From the NCBI GenBank assembly GCA_902761645.1, contig CACWLF010000008.1, positions 1 to 47,880 of the forward strand: 47,880 nt of DNA, given 5' to 3'. Within the stretch, counting starts at the first letter, position 1. Each line of letters begins with the position of its first letter. Source of the stretch: an uncultured Aeromonadales bacterium. Lineage in GTDB: Bacteria; Pseudomonadota; Gammaproteobacteria; Enterobacterales; Succinivibrionaceae. The position numbers and the translations under genes are program-made. Positions 34,972 through 44,215 of the stretch are shown here, one piece after another. The notes under the pieces are model-generated. The model made no database searches and was not told where the DNA came from. It saw nothing but the letters and a program-made list of their open reading frames with translations.

Positions 34972-35293
34972 ATAAAAAAATTCCAAAATTATAATTTATT
35001 TTCAACAAACAAATCCTTTTTTATCATTCTAGCACAACATTAAATAATTATTCAGCACCGCTGTTTTTTCAAGTTCAGATTTGTTAATTGCAACATATTA
35101 TTGAAGGTTTAATGGAGATAATTTAGCCAAAGGGCTCAAAGAAATCTTTCAGAAAAAACGATGCCGCCTATCACAACGGAACTGCATGCACCGCTTGACA
35201 CAGGTTAACCCAGGCACAGTAAATTATAAATGCACTGCATCGGATAAACAGGAGTAATCAGCATATGATTCCCCCTGCCTATACTTTCACCCT
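34972..35293. other. Intergenic region between lolE and the fliD promoter
   Basis: About 320 bases with no convincing gene. A terminator would be expected after lolE, but none was found by eye. A stretch of higher GC (about 35150-35230) stands out but was not identified. Confidence 0.4.
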
Positions 35294-36553
35294 TTACTTT
35301 CCTTTGGATAATTCTACCGCCGGCAGAATTCCTGAAGTTCTGAAGGCAGGATACAGAGTTGAAATAAAACAGATAAACAGTGCACCCGCGCCGACAATCA
35401 CAAAATCAATCAGATGAACCTCGCTGGGAATAAAATCAATGAAATACAGATCCTTGTCAAGGATTGTTCTGCCCATTATTTTTTCAATCAGTGCAAATAC
35501 GGCATTAAGATTCCATGAAAGAATGAATCCTGCAGCAAGTCCGATGGCGACTCCTATGGAACCGTTGATAAAACCAATGGTGACAAATATATGACGGATA
35601 AGTTTATTTCTGGCACCCATGGAAACAAGAATGGCAATTGAGCTTTTCTTGTCGTTTAAAATCATCATGAGACTGGAAACAATATTAAAGCAGGCCACAC
35701 AGATTACAATGAACAGGGAAATGTAAATCACCAGACGAACCAGCTGAATATCCGAATAAAGATGTCCCTGAGTCTGCATCCAGCTGCCGACATAAACCAT
35801 CTGACGGAGTTCCTTGGCCTTTTTTACGATAATCTGATTGGATGCAAGAAAGTTGTCGGTTTTAAAACTGATGCCGTCAACCTGGTCGTCCGTCAGATTA
35901 AAAATTTTCTGAGCATCAGCCATATGGATGTAGCTTACCATGCCGTCAAGCTGACCGGACATGTGAAAAAATCCGCTTACCTTAAATGTAAAAACCTTAG
36001 GCGCACTCAACTTCTGCGCACTGGCATTCACGGATACCATAAAATGAAGTTCGTCCCCCTTTTTAATCTGATATTTCTCGGCAATGGAGGAGCCTATAAT
36101 AATATTGCCGGATCCTGGAACTAGGGTATCCAGTGCATTATCGGCAACAAATTTTCCGACGCTGACTACCTTTGTCTCCATTTCAGGAACAATCCCCTTA
36201 ATCAGCATGGCTTTAAATTCATTTTTGCGATCCAGCAGAGCATTTACGTTTACATAGGGGGCATAAGCCAGAATATGAGGATCTTCCGTCATCCTTTCAC
36301 CGTAGGAACGATAATCATTCATGCGGCCGTATGCAGTATGCACGTCTCCGTGCGGGATCACCGAAAGAACGCGCTCCTCGAGTTCACGTTCAAATCCGTT
36401 CATGGCTGACAGACCAACTGTCAAAGCGATAACCCCGATAGCGATACCTATAATGGACGAGAGGGTAATAAAGGAAACAAAACCGGATTTTTTTCTGGAT
36501 TTTCCAAAACGCGAGCCGATAAAAAAAGGCAGTGAAAAGGCAAATCTACTCAT
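35294..36553 (-). CDS. lolE: Lipoprotein-releasing ABC transporter permease LolE
   Basis: The LolCDE complex releases outer-membrane lipoproteins from the inner membrane to LolA. The 419 residues have a first membrane helix near 25-50, a large periplasmic domain and three C-terminal helices near 270-400, the FtsX/LolE fold. The N-terminal [20 protein letters not shown] and the [19 protein letters not shown] stretch are typical. As the third gene of a lolC-lolD-lolE set it is named lolE by position. The ATG overlaps the lolD stop by eight bases. Confidence 0.9.
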   Translation of the reverse strand: MSRFAFSLPFFIGSRFGKSRKKSGFVSFITLSSIIGIAIGVIALTVGLSAMNGFERELEERVLSVIPHGDVHTAYGRMNDYRSYGERMTEDPHILAYAPYVNVNALLDRKNEFKAMLIKGIVPEMETKVVSVGKFVADNALDTLVPGSGNIIIGSSIAEKYQIKKGDELHFMVSVNASAQKLSAPKVFTFKVSGFFHMSGQLDGMVSYIHMADAQKIFNLTDDQVDGISFKTDNFLASNQIIVKKAKELRQMVYVGSWMQTQGHLYSDIQLVRLVIYISLFIVICVACFNIVSSLMMILNDKKSSIAILVSMGARNKLIRHIFVTIGFINGSIGVAIGLAAGFILSWNLNAVFALIEKIMGRTILDKDLYFIDFIPSEVHLIDFVIVGAGALFICFISTLYPAFRTSGILPAVELSKGK

Positions 36554-37226
36554 TGTTTACCACACCGTTCCTGATTTCAATTTTGCGATCAAACCGTTCC
36601 GCCAGTTCCCGATCGTGGGTCACAACAACAAATACGGTAGTTATTTTTTTATGAATTTCCTGCATTAAAGCAAAAATTTCCTGGGCGGTTTTAAAATCCA
36701 GATTTCCGGTCGGCTCATCGGCAAGTACCACGTCAGGATTATTAACCAGTGCTCTGGCAATCGCCACGCGCTGTCTTTCACCTCCGGAAAGTTCGGAAGG
36801 TTTATGTTCCACTCTGCTCTCAAGTCCCACCAGCTTCAGCATTTCTGCAGCCCGTTCATATGCCTCTCTGTGCTTTACCTTGTTTATCAGTAAAGGCATT
36901 GCAACATTTTCAAGTGCGGTAAATTCAGTTAACAGATGATGAAACTGATATATAAAACCGAGACATTTATTTCTGAAATCAGCCTGTCGGTTGGATGACC
37001 ATCTGCTTATTTCCTCATTTTTAAAAAGGATTTCTCCCGATGTCGGACGATCCAAGGTTCCCAGCATATGGAGCAATGTGCTTTTTCCGGAACCGGATGC
37101 ACCCACAATCGCCACCATTTCGCCTTCAAAAATCTGCAGATCCACACCCTTCAGAACATCAGTAACAATCTTCCCTTCCTGATAGGATTTTTTCAGGTTT
37201 CTAACTTCCAAAATTACATTATTCAT
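36546..37226 (-). CDS. lolD: Lipoprotein-releasing ABC transporter ATPase LolD
   Basis: LolD is the ATPase subunit of LolCDE. The 226 residues contain Walker [10 protein letters not shown], the Q-loop region, the signature [15 protein letters not shown] and Walker [13 protein letters not shown], followed by the switch His in [12 protein letters not shown]. The open frame runs up to 37325, but that stretch lies inside lolC; ATG 37226 ([15 protein letters not shown]) overlaps the lolC stop by eight bases and gives the family length of about 230. Confidence 0.95.
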   Translation of the reverse strand: MNNVILEVRNLKKSYQEGKIVTDVLKGVDLQIFEGEMVAIVGASGSGKSTLLHMLGTLDRPTSGEILFKNEEISRWSSNRQADFRNKCLGFIYQFHHLLTEFTALENVAMPLLINKVKHREAYERAAEMLKLVGLESRVEHKPSELSGGERQRVAIARALVNNPDVVLADEPTGNLDFKTAQEIFALMQEIHKKITTVFVVVTHDRELAERFDRKIEIRNGVVNNE

Positions 37227-38442
37227 AGCGAAGAGCCTCAGCAGGTAAAATTTGTGCCGCCTTGTAGGCAGGATATATTGTTGCAATTGTAGTAAGCATA
37301 ACGGAACAAAGAATGACCGCAGCAATCTGCAGCGGTTCGATCAGCACAGGCAGTTTCTGACCAAGCAGAAACATATGGGCCACACCGAGAAACTGCAGTA
37401 TTTCATTCAGATACAGTGCGCAGATCAACCCGATAAGCGTTCCGAATACGGTACCGATAAGACCGCACCACAATCCTTCTGTCATAAACACGTACATGAC
37501 CGTTCTGGATTTCAGTCCCATTGTTCTCAGAATTGCGATTTCCTTGGTTTTATCTATTACCATCATAATAAGAGATGACAGGATATTGAAAACTGCCACA
37601 AACACAATCAGAAACAGCATCAGGGTCATCATTTTCTTTTCCATTGCAATGGCCTGAAACAACGGTCCCTTTTCCTTCCGCCAGTCTGTGACCTTATGTG
37701 CAGTATAGTCGCCGACGAAGCGTTCAATCATAAACGGATCCTCCAGCCATACTCTGTATCCGGTAAATTTATCGCCAAGACGCATGATTTTTCTGGAAGC
37801 ATCAAGATTTATCAGACCGACAGTGCCATCCACCTCGGCACCTGAATAAAACGAACCTACATAAGTAAACAGACGCTGGGCAGGAATTTTTCCTGTCAGG
37901 GTATACCGGGCTCCAAGCGGGAACATGATTCTTACCTGTTCACCAGGAACCAGATCAAGTTCCTGTGCAATCCGTGAACCAAGAATAATTCCATAGGGAG
38001 TCATAGCCAGACTGTCAAGCTGTCCGTTTTCAAGTGAGGATGCCAGCAGATCTCCTTTTGGATAATCAGCGGCATCAATCGCAATAAGATTTACTGCGCT
38101 CAGTTTTTTCTGACTTTGAATAATGGCATTAAGATCGATCACCGGCGATACCGATTTTACGTAAGGTATCTGCTTAATTTCTCTTACAATTGAATCATCA
38201 GGTGTTATAAAACCTGTATCCGATGTTACTATCGCATGCGGTATTACCGATAATACCCTTCCCTTCATATTGTCTTCAAGACCGTTCATAACCGAAGCCA
38301 CCACGATTAAAGCGGCAACTCCGAGACAAACCCCGATCATCGACATTATTGATACAAACGAAGCAAATTTATTATTGCCGTAAGCACCGGAATACCTCAA
38401 TCCGATATACAGAGCAAGAGGATTTTTTATGTGCGAACTCAA
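37219..38442 (-). CDS. lolC: Lipoprotein-releasing ABC transporter permease LolC
   Basis: The first permease of the LolCDE set, 407 residues, has an N-terminal membrane helix (about 25-50), a large periplasmic domain including the [19 protein letters not shown] segment, and three C-terminal helices. No ATG exists at the N-terminus, and the best start is TTG 38442 ([17 protein letters not shown]) with an upstream AAGG. It is homologous to lolE within the same operon. The flagellar gene flhB ends 248 bases upstream. Confidence 0.88.
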   Translation of the reverse strand: MSSHIKNPLALYIGLRYSGAYGNNKFASFVSIMSMIGVCLGVAALIVVASVMNGLEDNMKGRVLSVIPHAIVTSDTGFITPDDSIVREIKQIPYVKSVSPVIDLNAIIQSQKKLSAVNLIAIDAADYPKGDLLASSLENGQLDSLAMTPYGIILGSRIAQELDLVPGEQVRIMFPLGARYTLTGKIPAQRLFTYVGSFYSGAEVDGTVGLINLDASRKIMRLGDKFTGYRVWLEDPFMIERFVGDYTAHKVTDWRKEKGPLFQAIAMEKKMMTLMLFLIVFVAVFNILSSLIMMVIDKTKEIAILRTMGLKSRTVMYVFMTEGLWCGLIGTVFGTLIGLICALYLNEILQFLGVAHMFLLGQKLPVLIEPLQIAAVILCSVMLTTIATIYPAYKAAQILPAEALRYE

Positions 38443-38690
38443 AATGCAAACCTTTATATTCTGTTTTTATCTGCTATAAAAATTACTATATTTCAAATCC
38501 CGGTGCATCAGCCGCCATAAAAATAAAAATTTTCCCTAACTAATGAGCCTTGCATTGCTCGTTCATTTTATTTTTATGACAGCTCCGGAATTTACATGGC
38601 TATTGTAACTGATCCGCAGTAAGTATTGAATAGTCAGAAAAGCAGGATCATACAATCCGTACCAGAAACCGTCACTTTGCAAAATCCGTT

Positions 38691-39827
38691 TCAGTCATGC
38701 TTCAGTTCATCAGGAATATCGAATTCTTTCGGCAGCGGACGAGGAGGACCAGCTCTTCTTGCTTTATACATTTTCAGCTGAAACACGAAAGCCAGCACCT
38801 GGGCAACGGCAGCGAACAAGCCTTCCGGTATCTGTTTGCCGACACCTGTACTGTAATAGATGGCACGGGCCAAAGGCGGGGCTTCTATAATTGTTATTTT
38901 ATGCTCTCTGGCTATTTCCTTTATTTTCATGGCGATATTGTCAATTCCGCTGGCAACCACCTCGGGAGCTGCATGAGGCTTTGTCTGATCATATTTAAGC
39001 GCCACTGCATAATGAGTCGGGTTGGTTACCACTACATCCGCCTTGGGAACCTCCTCCATCATACGGCGGTTTGCCATCTGATACTGCAGCTGTCTGATCC
39101 TTGACTTAACCTCCGGCTTTCCTTCTGTTTCCTTGTATTCATCCTTGATTTCCTGCTTGGTCATTTTCAGTTCTTCAATATGACGCCATTTCTGAAACCA
39201 TGAATCCATGGCGGCAATCGGAATCAGAGAGCAGACTATTCCTATTGCTATTTTTATAATGATATAAAGAGCATGAACAATGGCATCGGTAAACTGATAA
39301 TTTGTCAGCTTCACAATATTCTGAAACTGGGAACGAATAAGAATATAGGCGCAGGTTCCGATAAACAGAACCTTTAAAATTGATTTAATCAGTTCAACCC
39401 AGCTCTGCATGCCGAACATTCGCTTTATTCCCGAAAGCGGGCTCAGCCTGTTGAACTTCGGCGCCATGGCCTGCAGACTTACATTAAAACCACCTATGAA
39501 GAGATTGCCGATCAGAGCGAAAAAGATAACAAATATTCCATATAAGGCTACAGGAACAAGTACTATCAGCATGGCATTCAGCAGGGAATTAACCATAAAC
39601 TGAGAATCAAAGATATCAGCCCTTTTCAGAGTAAAACAAAGATGAAACACTTTATTGAACGCATCGCGGAAAAATGAATTGAAAACCCATAAACCGATAA
39701 CGCCGGACATAAGAACAGCAAAGGTACCCACTTCCTTCGAGCGGGGAACCTGACCCTTTTTTCTCGCATCCTCAAGACGTTTCCCGGTCGGTTGTTCCGT
39801 TTTCTCCTGTCCGTCGTTCTCTGCCAT
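38691..39827 (-). CDS. flhB: Flagellar export switch protein FlhB
   Basis: FlhB is an inner-membrane component of the export gate that switches from rod/hook to filament substrates. The 378 residues have four membrane helices (about 30-210) and a cytoplasmic domain with the self-cleavage motif NPTH at Asn269-Pro270, matching the enteric position. The N-terminus GQEKTEQPTGKRLEDARKKG is characteristic. The ATG overlaps the fliR stop by one base. It ends the fliK-R-flhB operon; flhA, which often follows, is not here. Confidence 0.96.
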   Translation of the reverse strand: MAENDGQEKTEQPTGKRLEDARKKGQVPRSKEVGTFAVLMSGVIGLWVFNSFFRDAFNKVFHLCFTLKRADIFDSQFMVNSLLNAMLIVLVPVALYGIFVIFFALIGNLFIGGFNVSLQAMAPKFNRLSPLSGIKRMFGMQSWVELIKSILKVLFIGTCAYILIRSQFQNIVKLTNYQFTDAIVHALYIIIKIAIGIVCSLIPIAAMDSWFQKWRHIEELKMTKQEIKDEYKETEGKPEVKSRIRQLQYQMANRRMMEEVPKADVVVTNPTHYAVALKYDQTKPHAAPEVVASGIDNIAMKIKEIAREHKITIIEAPPLARAIYYSTGVGKQIPEGLFAAVAQVLAFVFQLKMYKARRAGPPRPLPKEFDIPDELKHD

Positions 39828-40624
39828 TACCTTACACTACCCACGCATTGATAATTCATAACCGTACACATCAGTTCCGTGACATGATCAAACAATCTTT
39901 CAAAATATCCCATAAATCCGCCCAGAGTCATCCACAGAACTCCGATACCAAGTATAAGTGATACTGCAAAACCCATGCTGAAAATATTCAGTTGAGGAGC
40001 TGCTCTGGTCATAACACCGAGAGAGAAGTTGATAATCAGCATGGTACATATGGAGGCAATGGCAAAATTTACCGAAATCTGAAACATTACCGATAAAAAC
40101 AGAGACAGAGTTTCCCACGTGGAAGGCGAAATAAAGTTCAGACCTACCGGTATTGTGGTAAAACTTTTATGAACCAGATCTATAAAAACCAGATGTCCGT
40201 CAATACCGAAAAACACCAGAGCGCACAGCATACTGAAAAACTGACCTACTACAGGTGTCGATGCACCGTTTACCGGGTCCATTATGGATGCGAAACCAAG
40301 ACCTGTCTGCATTGCTACAACCTGACCCGCAAGAATAAAGCACTGTGATATGAATTCCGTCAAAAAACCGAGAGTGGTACCGATAATTATCTGATTAACG
40401 GATACAATAAACCCCTCCAGACTGAAAAGCTGAATATCGCTGCTTACCGGAGGGATCAGAGGAATAACAGCCCAGGTTATGACTATGGAAAATATCAGTC
40501 TGATCCTTACAGGCAGCATACGGGAACCGATGATAAACATCGCGCCAATCATTGAAGATATTCGCAGAAACGGCCATATATATGAAACCATATACTGCAT
40601 AATGGCAGATTCCAGTATTTCCAC
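39827..40624 (-). CDS. fliR: Flagellar export protein FliR
   Basis: FliR forms the core of the export gate with FliP and FliQ. The 265 residues contain about six hydrophobic segments and the FliR motif GFLTEFISQCFILAGQ near residue 85. The start codon is GTG at 40624, whose G is the last base of the fliQ stop (TAGTG). Length fits the family (about 260). Confidence 0.95.
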   Translation of the reverse strand: MEILESAIMQYMVSYIWPFLRISSMIGAMFIIGSRMLPVRIRLIFSIVITWAVIPLIPPVSSDIQLFSLEGFIVSVNQIIIGTTLGFLTEFISQCFILAGQVVAMQTGLGFASIMDPVNGASTPVVGQFFSMLCALVFFGIDGHLVFIDLVHKSFTTIPVGLNFISPSTWETLSLFLSVMFQISVNFAIASICTMLIINFSLGVMTRAAPQLNIFSMGFAVSLILGIGVLWMTLGGFMGYFERLFDHVTELMCTVMNYQCVGSVR

Positions 40625-40893
40625 TAATTGACAACCTCTGGGATCATGGTAATAATCATGGTAAAGAAATCCATTAACTGCTGCAGTCCCCAGTTAACTC
40701 CCAGTGCGATAGCGGCAATGGTAATCAGCAGTCTCGGAAGGAAACTCAGAGTCTGTTCATTGATTGACGTTGTCGCCTGGAATACGGCAACGCACAGACC
40801 TACGATAAGACTTGGAATAATTGCAGCCGAAACAAGCAAAGCCACCGTGGCGAATGTATTCTGCAGGACATCAACAAATCCGGAAGGATCCAT
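40624..40893 (-). CDS. fliQ: Flagellar export protein FliQ
   Basis: FliQ is the small two-helix component of the FliPQR gate; four copies surround FliP5R1 in the family. The 89 residues hold two membrane helices (about 15-40 and 52-80) with the conserved VAVFQATTSINEQTLSFLP between them. ATG 40893 lies three bases after the fliP stop with a GGAGG site. Confidence 0.96.
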   Translation of the reverse strand: MDPSGFVDVLQNTFATVALLVSAAIIPSLIVGLCVAVFQATTSINEQTLSFLPRLLITIAAIALGVNWGLQQLMDFFTMIITMIPEVVN

Positions 40894-40896
40894 ATA

Positions 40897-41655
40897 CTAA
40901 CCTCCGCCGATTCCGAAACTTGCAATCAGGGTACCGACGATCATGGTCCAGCCGTCAACCATTACAAACAGCATAAGTTTAAAGGGAAGAGCAACCATTA
41001 CAGGGGACAGCATCATCATACCCATGGCCATAAGAATACTTGCCACCACCAGATCGATAACAAGGAACGGCAGGTAAATCATAAAGCCGATCTGAAACGC
41101 GGTTTTCAATTCACTGATCATAAAGGCCGGGATCACCACCTTCATCGGAGCATCCTCGGGCTTATCAACTGAAACATCTGCATATTCAAGAAAGTTGTTC
41201 AAATCCTTGACACGGGTCTGAGCCAGCATGAACCGTTTCAGCGGTTCCTGGGCTCTGTCGAAAGCCTGCTGAGCTGTAATCTGATCATTTGAATACGGCT
41301 CCAGAGCCTGATCATAAATCTGATTAAAAACCGGATTCATTATGAAGAAGGTCATAAAAAGACTTAAACCAATCAGAATCTGATTTGACGGAGCAGCCTG
41401 CAGACCTATGGCCTGTCTGAGAATCGAAAGCACAATAATGATTCTGGTAAAAGAGGTCATCATGATGATCAGTGACGGAAGAACCGTCAGTGCAGTCATG
41501 AACACAAGGATCTGCATCGTCAGTGTATACTGCTGTTCACCGGATTCATTGGTAGTCAGAGTTACGGCAGGCAAAGACAGATCGGCAGCATATGCTGTTC
41601 CGAACAAACCGGAAATCACTGCAAAGGAAAACAGCAGATACTTAATTGTTTTCAT
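40897..41655 (-). CDS. fliP: Flagellar export protein FliP
   Basis: FliP forms the pentameric body of the export gate. The 252 residues start with a signal peptide ([20 protein letters not shown], cleavage likely after AYA) and include the family motifs [20 protein letters not shown] and [20 protein letters not shown]. The open frame reaches 41790, but the extra residues lie inside fliO and are basic and unlike FliP. ATG 41655 has GGAGAG and overlaps fliO by 14 bases. Confidence 0.96.
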   Translation of the reverse strand: MKTIKYLLFSFAVISGLFGTAYAADLSLPAVTLTTNESGEQQYTLTMQILVFMTALTVLPSLIIMMTSFTRIIIVLSILRQAIGLQAAPSNQILIGLSLFMTFFIMNPVFNQIYDQALEPYSNDQITAQQAFDRAQEPLKRFMLAQTRVKDLNNFLEYADVSVDKPEDAPMKVVIPAFMISELKTAFQIGFMIYLPFLVIDLVVASILMAMGMMMLSPVMVALPFKLMLFVMVDGWTMIVGTLIASFGIGGG

Positions 41656-42169
41656 TGTTCTCTCCTTTGGAGTTTTCAGCATCGGACTTCTTCTCCGTTT
41701 TCGGAGCCGCATCTCCTGTTCCGTTCCTTCCCCTGACCATAAATGCAAACAACTTCTCGGCAAAATTACCTTTTTCCGCAGTTTCACCACTGCCGGAACT
41801 CTGCTGCCCGGAATTCAGTTCAGAAGCGTCAATTTCTCCGAGCTGTGTGATTTTCTGCGGTGTAATTCCTATCAGATAATATCTGCTTCCTGCTTTGACA
41901 ATGGCCAGTTTTTCATGTGATCCGACGCCGATCATCGCCTCGATTTTAAGAAGATTGCCTTTCAGACCTGGAACAAATCTGGCCTTTTTTAATAAATAAG
42001 CCAGAAAAAACATAAGAAAAATAACACCGACACAACTCAGCAGCCACTGCAGGATGCTGACACCTGCACCGGGAACTCCGATCCCGACGCTCTTTGAGGT
42101 TGTTTCCTCCAGAGCATATGCACCGCCTGAGAAAATCAGAAAGAAGATGGTTATGAGTAATCGCTTCAT
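41642..42169 (-). CDS. fliO: Flagellar assembly protein FliO
   Basis: FliO assists assembly of the FliP ring. The 175 residues show an N-terminal signal-like segment ([19 protein letters not shown]), a membrane helix near 38-60 ([19 protein letters not shown]) and a cytoplasmic domain with [25 protein letters not shown]. The C-terminus is acidic and Asn-rich. It lies three bases after fliN and overlaps fliP. Confidence 0.9.
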   Translation of the reverse strand: MKRLLITIFFLIFSGGAYALEETTSKSVGIGVPGAGVSILQWLLSCVGVIFLMFFLAYLLKKARFVPGLKGNLLKIEAMIGVGSHEKLAIVKAGSRYYLIGITPQKITQLGEIDASELNSGQQSSGSGETAEKGNFAEKLFAFMVRGRNGTGDAAPKTEKKSDAENSKGENNENN

Positions 42170-42172
42170 GAA

Positions 42173-42637
42173 TTATTTCAGTTTCTTGATACGTTCTGTC
42201 TGACTGATAACATCGGTAAGACGGATACCGAACTTATCATTAACCACCACAACTTCGCCATGCGCAATCAGTGTACCGTTAACCATCACATCCAGAGGTT
42301 CACCGGCAACACGTTCAAGTTCAACTACGGAACCCTGATTAAGCTGCAGCAGGTTTCTGATGCTGATCTGGGAACGGCCAACTTCCATGGAAATCACCAC
42401 CGGAATATCAAGTATGGAATCCAGTCGTCTTTTCTCTTCCTTGGAAATAGGAGCCGGTTCGCCGAAATTCTCCAGCGGAACGGTTTCCACATCGGCACCG
42501 GAGGCATCCAGCAAATGACTCCGATCATCATGATCGTCAGATTCAGCGGGAGGTTCCTCGGCCGCTTTCTTTTCCGCCTCGGCCTGTTCACTTAACGCAG
42601 CACCCCATGCTGCCATGATGTCATCTTCTTCACTCAT
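42173..42637 (-). CDS. fliN: Flagellar motor switch protein FliN
   Basis: FliN is the C-ring base component and the docking site for FliH. The 154 residues have an acidic, Ala/Glu-rich N-terminal extension (about 1-70) and the SpoA domain at the C-terminus (ILDIPVVISMEVGRSQISIR, then VNGTLIAHGEVVVVNDKFGI). The ATG shares a base with the fliM stop (TGATG). Confidence 0.96.
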   Translation of the reverse strand: MSEEDDIMAAWGAALSEQAEAEKKAAEEPPAESDDHDDRSHLLDASGADVETVPLENFGEPAPISKEEKRRLDSILDIPVVISMEVGRSQISIRNLLQLNQGSVVELERVAGEPLDVMVNGTLIAHGEVVVVNDKFGIRLTDVISQTERIKKLK

Positions 42638-43695
42638 CAGCTGTTTTCCTCTTCATATTCATCGTACTCCAACTCGTCAAGGTTATTGTTACGTGATGTA
42701 ATTAATGTCAATTCATTCTTCATGGATTCAGGCCGCTTCAGTTTTTCCGTAATCTTCAGTGCAACCTTTTCCTTTACTCTGCCAAGTTTCGCATGGAAGG
42801 TAGGCAGATCCTCCACCATAACCAGAAGCGATTCAGGCATTTCAACCGGAATAATATCTCCTGCCTTCATAGATTTTAACTGGCGCAGTGTAATTGTAGT
42901 TTCAAGCAGTTTTGCGCTGAGTCCGACCTTGACTCCCATAATTTCATCCCTCAGAGCCTTCGACCAGCGCATATCGGTATCACCCTTGTCGCTCTGCACA
43001 CCGGCATCAAGAAGTTCTCTGATAGGCTCAAGCATTGAATACGGCATTGCAACATGGAAATCTCCTCCGCCGCCGTCCAGTTCAATGTGAAACGAATTGA
43101 TAACAATAACTTCGGTAGGACTTACAATATTCGCCATCGCCGGGTTAACTTCGGAATCCAGGTATTCGAATTCAACCGTCATTACAGGATTCCATGCTTC
43201 AGTATAATCTTCAAAAATAATTCTCAGCAGCATCTGAATGATACGCCGTTCCGTAGGAGTGAATTCACGTCCTTCAATCTTTGTATGCCGTTTGCCTTCG
43301 CCGCCGAAGAAATTTTCCACCAGAATAAATACCAGCTGAGCTTCAAGTGTAATCAGCGCGGTTCCCTTTAAAGGCTTGAAACGCACCATATTCAAACTTG
43401 TAGGAACAAAAAGAGAGTGAACATATTCGCTGAACTTGATCATTTTCACACCGTTAAGCGATACTTCCGCTGTCCGGCGCATCATATTGAACAGGCTTAT
43501 ACGCAAATGTCTGGCAAAACGTTCATTAACCAGTTCCAAAGTCGGCATACGACCGCGCACAATACGGTCCTGCGAGGAAAAATCAAAGGTTGTATACCCC
43601 TGGTTACTGTCGGGCTGTTCCTCCTTGGGTAACTCATCCTCTTCACTGCCGTGCAGCAGGGCGTCAATTTCGTCTTGGGTTAAAATATCGCTCAT
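42637..43695 (-). CDS. fliM: Flagellar motor switch protein FliM
   Basis: FliM is the middle C-ring protein that binds CheY-P. The 352 residues begin with the CheY-binding peptide MSDILTQDEIDALLHG, followed by the CheC-like middle domain (TFDFSSQDRIVRGRMPTLEL and onward) and a C-terminal SpoA domain. Conservation of the CheY-binding peptide implies that chemotaxis genes exist elsewhere. It is separated from fliL by 16 bases. Confidence 0.97.
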   Translation of the reverse strand: MSDILTQDEIDALLHGSEEDELPKEEQPDSNQGYTTFDFSSQDRIVRGRMPTLELVNERFARHLRISLFNMMRRTAEVSLNGVKMIKFSEYVHSLFVPTSLNMVRFKPLKGTALITLEAQLVFILVENFFGGEGKRHTKIEGREFTPTERRIIQMLLRIIFEDYTEAWNPVMTVEFEYLDSEVNPAMANIVSPTEVIVINSFHIELDGGGGDFHVAMPYSMLEPIRELLDAGVQSDKGDTDMRWSKALRDEIMGVKVGLSAKLLETTITLRQLKSMKAGDIIPVEMPESLLVMVEDLPTFHAKLGRVKEKVALKITEKLKRPESMKNELTLITSRNNNLDELEYDEYEEENS

Positions 43696-43711
43696 TTTGA
43701 TCTCAATTTAA

Positions 43712-44203
43712 TTACTGGATAATAAAACCGTCGTACAGAACTTTTTCGACTACAGGTTTGTTTTCCAGCTGTTTCAGCTTTGACTGCACACTTTTAAGTG
43801 CGGTTTCTTTAATTTTTTCCTTGCCTTCGGGAGTCTGAACCTCGGCGAAATCCAAATCATACAGTGAACTGGAAATAGCACTCAAAATTGCCGGCAAATG
43901 ATGCTCTGCCAGTTTTTTGTTTTCCTCCCCGCGAACCATCAGTGACAGTCTCAACTGCATAATATGTCCCTTAGGCTTTGAAACAACTTTCAAAACAATC
44001 GGAGAAGGAATGCTGACATAGAAAATTTTATTTGATTCAGCCAGCAGCTGCTGCGTCTGTTCACTTTCCTGAGGCTCGCTCGACCCCATCATCATAAATA
44101 CCACAACACCGACAACGACCAGCAGAACAACAGCACCTATTATAATAAACAGTTTCTTCTTTCCGCCGCCATTATCCAGTTTCAACTCAGCATCATCAGC
44201 CAT
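43712..44203 (-). CDS. fliL: Flagellar basal body-associated protein FliL
   Basis: FliL is a single-pass inner-membrane protein that surrounds stators. The 163 residues have a short cytoplasmic head, a membrane helix at about 17-38 (LFIIIGAVVLLVVVGVVVFM) and a periplasmic stomatin-like FliL domain ending in VEKVLYDGFIIQ. It lies between fliK and fliM in the operon, 12 bases after fliK. Confidence 0.93.
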   Translation of the reverse strand: MADDAELKLDNGGGKKKLFIIIGAVVLLVVVGVVVFMMMGSSEPQESEQTQQLLAESNKIFYVSIPSPIVLKVVSKPKGHIMQLRLSLMVRGEENKKLAEHHLPAILSAISSSLYDLDFAEVQTPEGKEKIKETALKSVQSKLKQLENKPVVEKVLYDGFIIQ

Positions 44204-44215
44204 CTTTCACATTCC

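Noticed and set aside
35150..35275. Plus-strand frame with protein-like residues ending near 35257
   Set aside because: No start codon with a ribosome site and no recognisable motif.
37227..37325. Extended N-terminus of LolD
   Set aside because: It lies within lolC; the internal ATG gives the family length and an ATGA-type overlap.
38541..38567. AATGAGC/GCTCGTT imperfect repeat between lolC and flhB
   Set aside because: The stem is short and imperfect, with no T-run in the right direction, so it is not called a terminator.
41656..41790. Extended N-terminus of FliP
   Set aside because: It would put 45 basic residues before a clear signal peptide and lies inside fliO.
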